DNA of 64,000 nucleotides from Saturnia japonica (Eukaryota > Arthropoda > Insecta > Lepidoptera > Saturniidae): the NCBI GenBank assembly GCA_033032175.1, contig CM065334.1:8615705-8679704 (forward strand). Direction: 5' to 3'. Shown here one piece after another: positions 1-10,195 of the stretch. Made by a program: the position numbers and the translations under genes. The number at the start of each line of letters is the position of its first letter. The stretch's first letter is position 1. A model generated the notes under the pieces. It was not told where the DNA came from. It did not search any database and worked only from the letters and a program-made list of their open reading frames with translations.

Positions 1-819
1 TTCACTACAACACTTACGCATACACCGCACAATGGACTATCTCAAAACTACAGGAGTTACGGCTGGAAACTCTTCATCACCCACCGTACTCACCAAACCT
101 TGTTCCAACCCCGTGAACACGTTACCTTATCTTGATCATCACACTCTAGGCATACGGTCACGTCGTTTTGATATATACATGACATAAAACTGATATTATC
201 AGTGATGTTTAAGTTACGTCATTCTATATGATTTTAATATGATGTAGTGGCATTATTTTATATCTTATGTTCATCTGATGTAATATGAATAGTCTATTGT
301 TATCAGAGTTCATATTTTTCCCTACAACTGACATAACGATAAAATCCTACAATCATATATACATATAGTAATAAAATCAGAATTTTATACAAAAAATAAG
401 TCAATTTATTACGATGGTCTGATATAACAGTGAATCTTATCGTTACATAACTGCACCTCACTCACTTGCACCCTCGGGTAAAGGCGGCCCGGAGTCCAAA
501 TTTAAAAAGAGGTTGACTATAATTATATTTAATAGTGAATTTTGTAATTTTTTTTTAATATACTACATATTTTTTAATATTTATATCCGGCTTTCATAAA
601 TTATATCAGATGTTTTCATAATAAATAAAAATATTTAACTGATATTTTTGTTGAACTATATTTTTCTTCGTTACTCCCTTAAATCTTATTATATTAAGTG
701 AGCAATTCTTGTATATACAGTGGTTGTAGTATAATTAGAAACACTACCAACGGTCCTTGACATTATGTAAGATACTTCACCGCAATCGTTTTTATTTTGA
801 AATCTATTCTATATCTATA
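1..819. other. AT-rich spacer, nothing recognised
   Basis: No long open frame, splice-consistent exon or clear repeat boundary is visible. The sequence is AT-rich with short homopolymer runs. It ends where the repeat unit starting near 820 begins. Confidence 0.5.
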
Positions 820-2289
820 CATATAATGAAAACGTAACTGATCGATGTCTGTACATAGAAGATATATGAGAAAAACTATTATTGGGGGTCTCTATAAACG
901 CAGGAGAACCCAAAACAATGATTGTTAGAATTTTTGTCTGTTTGTCTGTTTGCCAACTTTTGTGCGCGCTAATCTCAGAAACGGCATAACCGATTTGGAA
1001 ACGGTTTTCACTAATATATTCTGGTAAGGTTCACTTAACATTTAGTGTTGGTTTTACTTCAATAAGTTCATAAATAAAAAAGTTATATCAATTTAAAAAA
1101 ATCACGTCGAACATTTTTTTGATAAAAATTCTATAAAATAGCTCTTCAGTTGAATTCACTGAAATTTTAGCTATCTGTATATTATGGTTTGTATAACGAT
1201 GATGATCGAAACCTTTCATAAAGTTAAAAAATGAAGAGTTTAATAAAATGAATTTTCCAATATAAGTTGACCTCAGATCTATGTGTTAAATCATATTAAA
1301 AGGGGGTCTGCATAGGCTGGATATTGTCAGTTGAATATAGCTGCGCCGCTGCTAGGGATGGCAATTAATTTCGAAAAAGATTGATTCGAATCGAACTCTT
1401 ATGAATCGATTCCCAAAAAAATCGATGTCTAAAAGATCGATCTCTCGAAAATTGCTCTTTTTTCGATTCACTTTCGCATTTGTATTAACAATATAAAAAT
1501 CCCTAAAATAGAAAATTAAAAGTGGACCACAACAGTCGATCTTTTGTAATTTTTAGCTTACTAAAGTATCAGTTATTATAGAGAAACCTAGAAAGGTATA
1601 GAGAGAGAGAATTTATTACAGGTATATAGTGAAAGAGAATTCATTTCAAAAATTAATTATTATAAACTGTTTTCGTTAATTTGGTGTTGGGTAATAATTT
1701 ACTGTTAGTATTTTAATTGGTAAATGACACTATAGAAAATGACTTCATAATGAATTGAATAATCCATACGTACTAATATTATAAATGCGAAAGTAATTCT
1801 TTCTGTCCCGTCTGTTGCATTTTGAAGCCTAGACCGCTGAACCAATTTTGAAGAACTTTGGTTGAGAAAGGTCATTGGCTACTTTTGGAAATAAAATTAG
1901 AAGGGGTGAAATGGGGGTGAAAAATCGTATAAAGAACCTAATTTTGATATAGAGATATGTAGGAATTTGGAGAAAGACTTTGGTTACCTTATGTGGTGAA
2001 AATAAAATTTTAATGGGTGAAATAAGGGATGAAGGTTTGTACGAATAACCCGTTAAACCAATTTTGATGAATAGAGATATATTGGACCTTGGAGACGGAC
2101 ATAGGGTACCTTATGGCGAAAAGATGAAACATGAAGGGGTCAAATAGGGGATAAAATTTTGTATGAAGAACCCACTATTTCTCAATTTAGGGATAAGAAA
2201 ATTCATATTTATGATTTTAGGAAGAAATAAAAGGGTTTCGCGTTTTTGAAAACTGAATCGGCAGGGTGGTACAATAAGGGATGATTTAC
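820..2289 (+). repeat. Interspersed repeat family C, copy 1
   Basis: This non-coding block shares a long collinear match with 2528-3745. Shared landmarks in order are CTGATCGATGTCTGTACATA, the phrase GGAGAACCCAAAACAATG, TAATCTCAGAAACGGC, a GATTCGAATC region, GGTATAGAGAGAGAGA and TATTATAAATGCGAAAGTAA. The first 400 bases recur at 43965-44345. It is probably a non-autonomous Helitron-like or composite repeat. The family name is not recognised. Confidence 0.7.
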
Positions 2290-2530
2290 AATACCCTACG
2301 CATAGAGTGATTAATCCATCTATGATTTTCTATTGCTTTGTCGTGTTTAGAGATCTGTCTGTGTTTATGCAACAATATAGAGGGGTGGGTGGTAGGTATC
2401 GTGACCACCATACAAATAGCGATAAACCCAACAATGAGTTTCTTTTGGTTCATCGTGTTCAGAGATCAGTCGGTGTATATGTAATAATACAGTGTGGTGG
2501 TAGGATCGCGACCACCATATCTACATCTAT
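2290..2530 (+). repeat. Short tandem-like repeat units (GGTCGCGATCC type)
   Basis: Two imperfect units of roughly 110 bases each carry CGTGTTCAGAGAT followed by a GGTGGTAGG...CGACCACCAT block. The same units recur at 4590-4745 and, diverged, at 61438-61600. The open frame across this block is a by-product of the repeat. Confidence 0.6.
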
Positions 2531-3745
2531 CTATACATATAATAAAAACGTAACTGATCGATGTCTGTACATAGAAGATATATGAGAAAAACTATTATTG
2601 GGGGTCTCTATCAACGCAGGAGAACCCAAAACAATGATTGTTAGAATTTTTGTGTTTGTCTGTTTGCCAACGTTTGTGCGCGCTAATCTCAGAAACGGCT
2701 TAACTGATTTGGAAACGGTTTCAACTAATATATTTTGGTAAGGTTGACTTAACATTTAGTGTTGGTTTTACTTCAATAAATTCAAATATAAAAAAGTTAT
2801 ATCAATTTAAAAAAACACGTCGAACATTTGTTCGATAAAAGTGCTATAAAATAGCTCTTCAGTTGTATTAGCTGAAACTTTGAAACTGGTTTGTAAAATG
2901 ATGATTATTGAAAGTTTACATAAAGTTAAAAAATGTACAGTTTCAGAGAATTTGGAACATTCCAATATGAGTTGACCTTACATCTATATAATAAATCATA
3001 TTAATAAGTGGTCACCCTAGGTTGGATATAATCACGCAAGCAAGTCGAGTGCCGCATCGCTGCTAGGCAATTCATTCCGAAAAAGATCGATTCGAATCTA
3101 ACTCTGATGTATCGATTCACAATAAATCGAGGTCTAAAAGGCCGATCTCTCCAAAAAATTGACCGTCTTTTATTCACTTTTCAGATTTGTGTTAACAATA
3201 TAAAAATCCCTATTATAGAAAACAAAAAGGACTCCACAACAATCGATCTTTTGCTATTTTTACCATGCTAAAGTATCAGTTAAAGAGAAACAAAGAAAGG
3301 TATAGAGAGAGAGAGAGAATTAATTTTAAAAATGTATTATTATAAACTGTTGTCGTTATTATGCTATTGGTTAATTTACTGACACCATAGAGAACGACAG
3401 CATAATGAAATGAATAATCCATACTAATATTATAAATGCGAAAGTAACTTTGTCTGTCCTGTCTGTTGCATTTCATGACCTGAAATAGACGATGAAGGTT
3501 TGTACGAAGAACGCATCAAACCAAATTTGATGAATTTTGATATAGAGATATATTCGACCTTAAAGAAAGACATTCGCTTACCTTATGTCGTGAAAATAAA
3601 ACTTTAAGAGGTGAAATAGGGGATGAAAGATTGTATGAAGAACCCACTATTTCTAAATTTAGGGATATGAAAATTCATATTTATGCTTTTAGGAAGAAAC
3701 AACAATGTTTCGTGTTTTAAAAAATAAGGGTGATTTACAAAACAC
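2528..3745 (+). repeat. Interspersed repeat family C, copy 2
   Basis: A second copy of the 820-2289 unit in the same orientation, shorter because of internal deletions but with the same order of landmarks from CTGATCGATGTCTGTACATA to TTTAGGGATATGAAAATTCA. Divergence by eye is too high for a recent duplication. No coding potential is seen. Confidence 0.7.
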
Positions 3746-4380
3746 ATGACTGCACCCCTTGATACTAAGCAAAATGTTCTTGAGACATAAGCTTACATTA
3801 TACAATACATATGTCCGTCCTATCATGACATATAAGCTGCGCTACATTCGCACATACGTCAAAGATCAACATTAACAAATTCCAAATCCTCTAAACCCGA
3901 TTCTTACGTTAAATTAACAAAGCCCCTTGGTACGTTGGTCGAATCGTAAATTGAATATCTTACGCGATCGTACTTGGACACTACTTCGAATCACGTGAAT
4001 CTGTTGGTGAAAGCTGCCGCGACTTAAACCCCAAACCGAACACCCTCCTTGCGAACAACTCCGGCCGCGAATGTCTTCACTGATCCCGTTTATAAGATCG
4101 AGGAAATAAACAAATACTACTCCACCGTCTCTCCAAACAAAGCGTGCTCGCGCCCACGCCCGCGAAACCACCGTTCCCTCCGCAGGAGATGGGCAGCTAA
4201 TTTCGCTCCCGCAAACCCGTCACGTCCTCTTTTTTCTTTTTTTTTACGATAGTTACTTTCGATCATGTTTCCAGGATACTAAATACATATACACATGTTC
4301 ATTCCTTTCTCCTAGAGGCAGGAACATGTTATATGTATGTGTTAGTTTAGCTCAAATTTTCTACATATAGGAAATTAGTC
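3746..4380. other. Spacer with a GC-richer patch, unrecognised
   Basis: About 3840-4250 is GC-richer than its surroundings and has short open frames on both strands (85 and 67 codons). Neither resembles a family I know, and no splice-consistent extension was found. It could be LINE or LTR debris or the 5' region of an unrelated gene. I do not assign a function. Confidence 0.3.
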
Positions 4381-4590
4381 AGTTCGCGACCTTTTCACAA
4401 TCGCGGTAATAGCCCAAGCCGACGTCCGGCTACTTAGCACCTTTGTGCGCATGTTGCTCACGCTTTCGCGGCTGAATGCCTTAAGCGTTCGCCCCCAAGC
4501 CTGGTGAAGCTGTCAAAGCCATCAGTGGCTCTATTTCTTTAGGGCCCCTTAGGCTAACAGTAAGTCAGTGAGAAAGAAAAAAACCATCCA
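4381..4590 (+). mobile_element. 5'-truncated jockey-like LINE, 3' UTR only
   Basis: This block contains GGTGAAGCTGTCAAAGCC and the end GGCTAACAGTAAGTCAGT. The same pair occurs near the 3' end of the element at 15925-17190 and, reversed, at 29641-29710; the first half also occurs near 13080 in the full-length element. A short GCAC/GTGC stem precedes it. Only the 3' UTR survives, as expected for a LINE insertion truncated at the 5' end. Confidence 0.65.
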
Positions 4591-4745
4591 TAATTTTCTT
4601 TTGGTTTATCGTGTTCAGAGATTCGTCAGTGTATATACAGTAATATAGCGGGGTGGTAGGGATCGCGACCACCATATATAGTGTTAAACACATGTATAAT
4701 TTTCTTTTGGTTTGTCGTGTTCCGAGGTCTGTCCGTGTATATCTA
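4590..4745 (+). repeat. Short tandem-like repeat units, second block
   Basis: Two imperfect units with TTTTCTTTTGGTTTATCGTG and GGTAGGGATCGCGACCACCA match those at 2290-2530. They lie directly upstream of a Helitron-like element. Confidence 0.55.
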
Positions 4746-5380
4746 CACTATTAATAATTTAATATAGCGGACGAGTTTTTTTGTTTGTTTGTTTAAACAT
4801 GGTAATCTCTGGACAACGGGTAGCAGTCGGATTCGAAAAATTATTTTTGTATATGATAGCCAGATTCACGAAGAATAGTATAGGCTATCTGGAACTAAGC
4901 TAATTCGCTCAGCTAGCCTTAAATATTGATTTTTGTTTATGTAAGTCGAAGTGAAAGTGTTCCCGAACGGCTATAACCGCATGCGCGGGCGTAATGGTTA
5001 GTGATACGTAAATATAATATTCTACAAAAATATTGTTCTTTAGTATATCTAACAAAAGTTTCCGGTAACATATGCCTATTTCTTAATATCATAAGCCACC
5101 ATAAGGTATTTTGCGTGTTTTTATATTGAAGATTAAAAATTGATTTTGAGCTTTATTTTTAGGCTTATTTTATTAACCTTACGAACCAAAGTAATCATAA
5201 AGACAATTTAAATTTTTCTTTTTATAGTATGTAATTAGGACACATAGCTTAGGAGAAAAAAAAATAATAATAATTGGTACTTGCGAGAAGTGATAACAAT
5301 TATGGTTACACGGGTCCGTCGCGTTGGCGGCGCGGTATTTGTTGGATAAAAACTCGGGTGAAACCGAGGGGCACAGCTAG
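4742..5380 (+). mobile_element. Helitron-like element, family A
   Basis: It starts with TC after an A, and ends GCACAGCTAG followed by T, with a small CTCGG/CCGAG hairpin just inside the end. TC start, CTRR end, terminal hairpin and A/T insertion are the Helitron hallmarks. The body (CGGTAACATATGCC, GACACATAGCTTAGGAG) is shared with 13426-14090, 23590-24333, 44376-44640 and 58085-58615. It has no coding capacity and is therefore non-autonomous. Confidence 0.65.
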
Positions 5381-5640
5381 TTAAATAATAAATAGGACAA
5401 TAATATGTTCAACAATTTATCATTTATTACAAAAACAATATAAATCCCATTACACAAGTGCACTTACAATATTACATTACAGACAAACATTTAAATCGGT
5501 TTTAATGTATGAACAATAATGGTCAACAAATTAGAAAAAACAACAAAAAAGGTATAAAAAACAATATTTTTTTAAGTATTAGTAATTAGTATTGTTATTT
5601 ACGAAATACTTACTATCCACAGCCTACCAATAGTTATAAT
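5381..5640. other. AT-rich spacer, nothing recognised
   Basis: AT-rich sequence with no recognisable coding or repeat landmark, between a Helitron-like end and a Tc1 fragment. Confidence 0.4.
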
Positions 5641-6005
5641 TAATATTTAGTGGCGTATCACTTATTTTCAATAACAGCACTGCAATGACGTGGCATTGAT
5701 TCAATCAATTTCATACATTTTTCTAGGGGATTGAATTCCATGCTTCACATAGTTCGTTTTCACTGGTGTTACGTTTGTTTGAGACTTGCTTTTTAACAAT
5801 ATACCTACCAGAGATTTTCTGTCGGGTTTAAATCCGGACTATTTGCTGGCCAGTCTAAAACGGATATACGCTGCTCACGAAGAAAACATTTGACGCTATT
5901 GGCCGTGTGTTTAGGGTTAGCTGAAAGATCCAAATTACAGGCAAATGATCGTCCGAGTAGGGAATCATTGTGTGCTCTAAGATATTTTTGTATTGCCATT
6001 GCCAA
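5640..6005 (-). pseudogene. Tc1-like transposase fragment
   Basis: On the minus strand a 66-codon open frame carries the Tc1-family catalytic-core signature WPANSPDLNPTENLW near its end. Upstream residues (DSLLGRSFACN) do not extend to a full DDE domain. Sequence from 5640 to 5805 may continue the C-terminal region in broken frames. Only the last part of a transposase of about 340 residues is present, so it is inactive. It abuts a LINE fragment on the opposite strand, indicating nested or adjacent insertions. Confidence 0.7.
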
Positions 6006-6890
6006 ATTTATGACGCCGAAATTATTTGTTATGCTGATGACGTAGTGATCCTTTTTAATGGGAAGAACTGGGAAAGTACAGTTGACATAACAGAAAAAGG
6101 CATGAAAATGGAATCAGACTGGTTCCGTGCTAATCTATTGACCGCCTCGTCGAAATCATCTTTTAATCCCGTTATAAGAATTCATTCCTGTAAAAACTAC
6201 CCTACCAATCCCTGTAACTGTGACACCATTCAGCACACTGACGTAATCAGGTACCTAGGTTTGTTGGTAGACGATAAATTGCGTTTCAATCATCACATTC
6301 ACAAGTTATCTACTAGAGTTAGAAAATCTTTTTTTTTAAACTCTGCAACTGTGCTGATAGCCCACTGTTAACAATGATTTACATCGCGTTATGCATCACA
6401 GTGTGGGGCAACGCGGCGAGGACCACTATGTTGGAAATCGAAAAAGCACAAAGGTCCGTGTTGAAAGTGATGTTAAAAAAACCCTTTCGATTTCCAACAG
6501 TAGCCTTGTACGACTGAGGCGAAGATATTATCTGTTCGTAAGTTATTTTTGTTTAAAATTGCTTTAGTAACCCATAAAACACTTATTTCCATGTCTTACT
6601 ATAACTGTTTACCTACTAAACGCATTTTTAATTTACTAGTACCAATACCAAATATGTACCCTAATTTTTAATTTTTTAAATTTCAGTGTGGGTATAGCGT
6701 TTTGTTTGGTTTTCATTAGTACCTTTTTTATTTTGTGTGTTGCTAAGTATAACTCTTTAGTTTAACCTACGTAACTTTTATTATGTTATGTAGTTGTTGA
6801 GTGGTCCTTCGCGATACAGGCGAAGCCTAGTGCGGGGATCCCTGGTAATATTGTTTAAATTGTGTTACGTAATAAACGTAATCATTAAGT
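6005..6890 (+). pseudogene. LINE reverse-transcriptase 3' fragment
   Basis: The open frame to 6371 contains the RT catalytic motif YADDVVIL and the downstream motif YLGLLVDDKLRF, typical of non-LTR retrotransposon reverse transcriptases. After 6371 homologous sequence continues in broken frames (VWGNAARTTMLEIEKAQRS). It is followed by an AT-rich stretch and a GC-rich tail near 6800-6845 (GGTCCTTCGCGATACAGGCG). The fragment lacks endonuclease and the RT N-terminus. It differs from the element at 7880-13130 and may belong to a CR1-like clade; the clade is uncertain. Confidence 0.65.
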
Positions 6891-7880
6891 ATCTTCTTCT
6901 TTATATGACTAATTTTACACAGAAATGGTCATTTATATTTACGGGTATATAAAGCAACTAACCTGAGCAGGTTTACAAGTTTTAATCGTCACAACATTTC
7001 CATGTTTTTCAACATTAAAATTTGAACATAATATTATTATTAACGAAATATGATTTAAAGGGAAAATCATAATATTAAGGGCTAGGAAAAATATAGTATT
7101 TACTTATGACGTAATAAATATATAGATAACGAACTATAAAGATAAATAAAAATCAAATTTCTTATCAAATAAACTTTTTAGACATTCATGCATATTATTA
7201 TTATGAAATGAAGTACACTTGTTCCTATAAAAACATATCTATATCCCAGAACACGGTACACTTGATACTTTTGTAGTCTACAGGGAAAACGAAAAAAAAA
7301 CAGGTTAAGACACATGTATTTCATAATTAAATGACGCAAAAAGGTTGAAGGGTAAATTTTCTAGGTAATTATAAAAAAATATTCTGCAAAACTTCATTAT
7401 TGTTGGAGTTATGAATGTAAAACCAAAATGAGGATCAAGTGTCCCCAGTCTTCCCTATTAGTATAGTTAAAGATACTATTTACCTACAGATAAATTAATA
7501 TAGATTGTGTAGAAAATTTCAAGGTTGTCAAAAATATATTGTAATCTCATCCGTTTATTAATAAATAGTGTAACGCGCGCCGTATTCCATCGACGCTGGC
7601 GCAAGCATACCTTCGCCCTTTCCCCGCGTCCCTGACCGAGTGACCGTGAAGCCGACCACCGCCTTTGCGTGCGCACTCACGTGTATTGTATCGTTAGAAT
7701 AGTCTGACTAACAATACATTTATGAAAATAATAATTATACTCGGAGATTAAATTTGAAAGAAATTATGTGGAGCCACCTGTTGATGTTATTTATTTTTGT
7801 ATATTCTAAAATTTATATTATCGTTTTTGTTTACAATAGATGGCACTGTACAGATAAAGTAATTTTCTGAATTGCGGTGT
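6890..7880. other. Spacer, mostly AT-rich, no gene seen
   Basis: No exon with consistent splicing and no known domain. A GC-richer patch at 7560-7690 has a 66-codon minus frame without recognisable motifs. Confidence 0.4.
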
Positions 7881-8084
7881 CAAAATTCACATAAATTTAT
7901 ATAGTACATCACGAACATCTGGTGGATACAAGGAGTGCCCGGTCCGGACGTGTACGGAGCACCCAGTTCGCGATTCACGAGGTAGAATGTGATTCTGCCT
8001 CGTGGTATTGTAAACCACTGAGCATCCCTACTGCTCACACCCGCACCGTCTATAAAGTGATTTCCCTCCTTGCCGCTGGGAATT

Positions 8085-10195
8085 ATGTCCAACGGCAGGG
8101 AGTCTAAAGGCCCTTCTAAAGGCCACACAGCATCCAAAGGCCCTTTTCAGGGCCACCAACAACCAGATAACCAACGAACCCAGCAGAATTACCCGGACGC
8201 CGAGACTATGCCTCGCAACTTGAACAAGGACCGCTCAATGGACAAAACGTATCAGCCAATCAGAACGCCGAGTTGCACATCGCCGCGTACAGCGACGACA
8301 GCGCCACGAACAGTTCGAGAAACTCCTTCGGGACCAATCACGCGACTGCCCGCGCCACGAGTGACGTCACCTACCCCCACCATGGCGTGTGAAGAGCACG
8401 AGCGCGATATTGTCACCCTGGCCAGCTTGATAGGAACCGGTATCCTATCCGAAGGAATTTTAAGGTGGATGGCTCTGTACCTCAGGGTACAAGAAGCTGA
8501 AATGAAGAATACCCTTTTATCACAAGATGACCTCGCAGCACTGGATTTTGCGGCCGCCGGAGTGCTTGCGGTACCGGAGATCACACCCAAAATGGTCATC
8601 AGAAGCCCAATCGCGCGTGCCGCCCGACGCAAACGCGAGGATGACGACATGGAGGAGGGTAGAGGTGCTAAGCGCCGCTCCCGCTCTTTCACTTGTACTA
8701 TATCGCCCACAAAGATGCCCCCCCCCCCAAGCCGCAGTGCCGCGGAGGGAAAAGTAACGAGCAGCCGCAACCCCTACCGCAAAGGGAAAAGAGAACTGGG
8801 GCAGAAGGCATCAAAGCCAGCCCCATGCCACGCTTTGCAGCCGCCGAAAAGAGGCAAACCACGCCACCGATCCCGGTGGTCAGGAAAAATCAACCTGCAC
8901 AGCCGTCGACGCTGGCACAGGCCATAGCAAAACCGGCACCCGCCAAATACGCGACGATTGCGTCGCGATACTTGAACTCAAGCAAGCCGAAGGAAACGGG
9001 TCCACTCTTTATCCCGAAGCCGAAGCCTGTGGAGACACCGGCCCAGCCACAGCCGGTTAAAGACCCACAAACTCCTCAGACCAGCCAGCCACAGCAGACT
9101 ACCGGTGTTCTCACAGAAACCGCAAGTAAAAGCGATAAAAGATACCCGCCAATAGTTGTGGAGAAATTGCCACAATGGCACTCACACTTTGCTAAGATAG
9201 CCAGCCGACTGGGGCGAGCACCGAATGCGAGGCCCCTTGGGGAGGGGGTCCGATTTGTGCCCGAGGACGAAAAGGAGTACCGTGAGGTGCAGCGATACCT
9301 CACGGACCTGAGTAAGACAGAACAGCTCTCCTGGTTCTCCTACTCGCTCCCGCAAGAAATAAGCCTAAAGATCGCTATAAGGGGATTACCATCGGACACG
9401 GATGTCGAGCATGTGAAAGCCGCCCTGGTGGAGAAGGGATATGAGGCAGAATACGTCAAAAATATACGGGCGCGCGGGGGGCGCCCCGGTAGCGTATTCT
9501 TTGCCTCTATCAAGCGCGACAAGAAAGCTATTGAAGCTATATACCAGATTGACGAACTGCTACTGATGCGAGGCATCAGGATAGAGGCCTGGCGCGGGAA
9601 GACTGGACCCGCCCAGTGCCACCACTGCCAACAGTTTCGGCATAGCTCGAAGCAATGCCACAGGAAACAGGCCTGCGTGAGGTGCGGTGGACCCCACTTC
9701 GCTAGGGACTGCGACCGCCCGAGTGAAGAGCCTCCGACATGTACAAACTGCGGGGGGCCCCACCCTGCCAACTTTACACAGTGCCCAGTGCTGCGAAAGG
9801 AGGCACGCAACAAGCGCGCCGGCACAGTAGCCAAGACGGGGGCCAAGACAACTTTACCAAAAGGGCAGGAGCTACCGCGCCAGAATACCGTCGAGGAGTC
9901 GGCCCAAGGGTCGCTCATGGCGCCGGCCAACAATCCGGTGAAGCAAGGAGGCGGGGCCCAGCCCAAAACCAGACGCCGTAGAAGGAACAAGAAACCGGAA
10001 GGGCTGGCCCAAACAGAGAGCCGCCCACCAGTACAATTACCAACGACACAACCGCAGCAACCACCAATGATCGGTGTTACTATGCAGGCCTTCGAGACCT
10101 TCCGGGAGGCAATCCTCGCTGTGCTAACAGTTGGGGGGGGGGGGCAGGAAGCAGCTCTGGGAGGCGTGACGAACACTTGCCACCAAGATGGTTGA
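8085..10195 (+). CDS. LINE ORF1, gag-like nucleic-acid-binding protein (one frameshift)
   Basis: ORF1 proteins of jockey-like LINEs bind element RNA and form ribonucleoprotein particles. The frame opens at ATG 8085 (MSNGRESK) and runs through a basic, low-complexity region to a C11 tract at 8718-8728. There the reading frame moves by -1, and continues from the frame containing 8693 to the stop at 10195. The C-terminal part has an RRM-like region around 9370-9560 and three CCHC knuckles between 9617 and 9784 (CHHCQQFRHSSKQC, CVRCGGPHFARDC, CTNCGGPHPANFTQC). A basic tail follows. A G12 run near 10133 stays in frame. The stop overlaps the ORF2 start by eight bases (ATGGTTGA), an arrangement that suits termination-reinitiation. 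The shift could be a one-base loss, an assembly error in the homopolymer, or less likely programmed. Confidence 0.85.

Noticed and set aside
8252..8770. 172-codon open frame on the minus strand
   Set aside because: Antisense of LINE ORF1; the plus frame continues into the zinc-knuckle region and is the real one.
9340..10176. 278-codon open frame on the minus strand
   Set aside because: It lies opposite LINE ORF1 and has no recognisable domain; it is a by-product of GC-rich codon usage in the coding strand.
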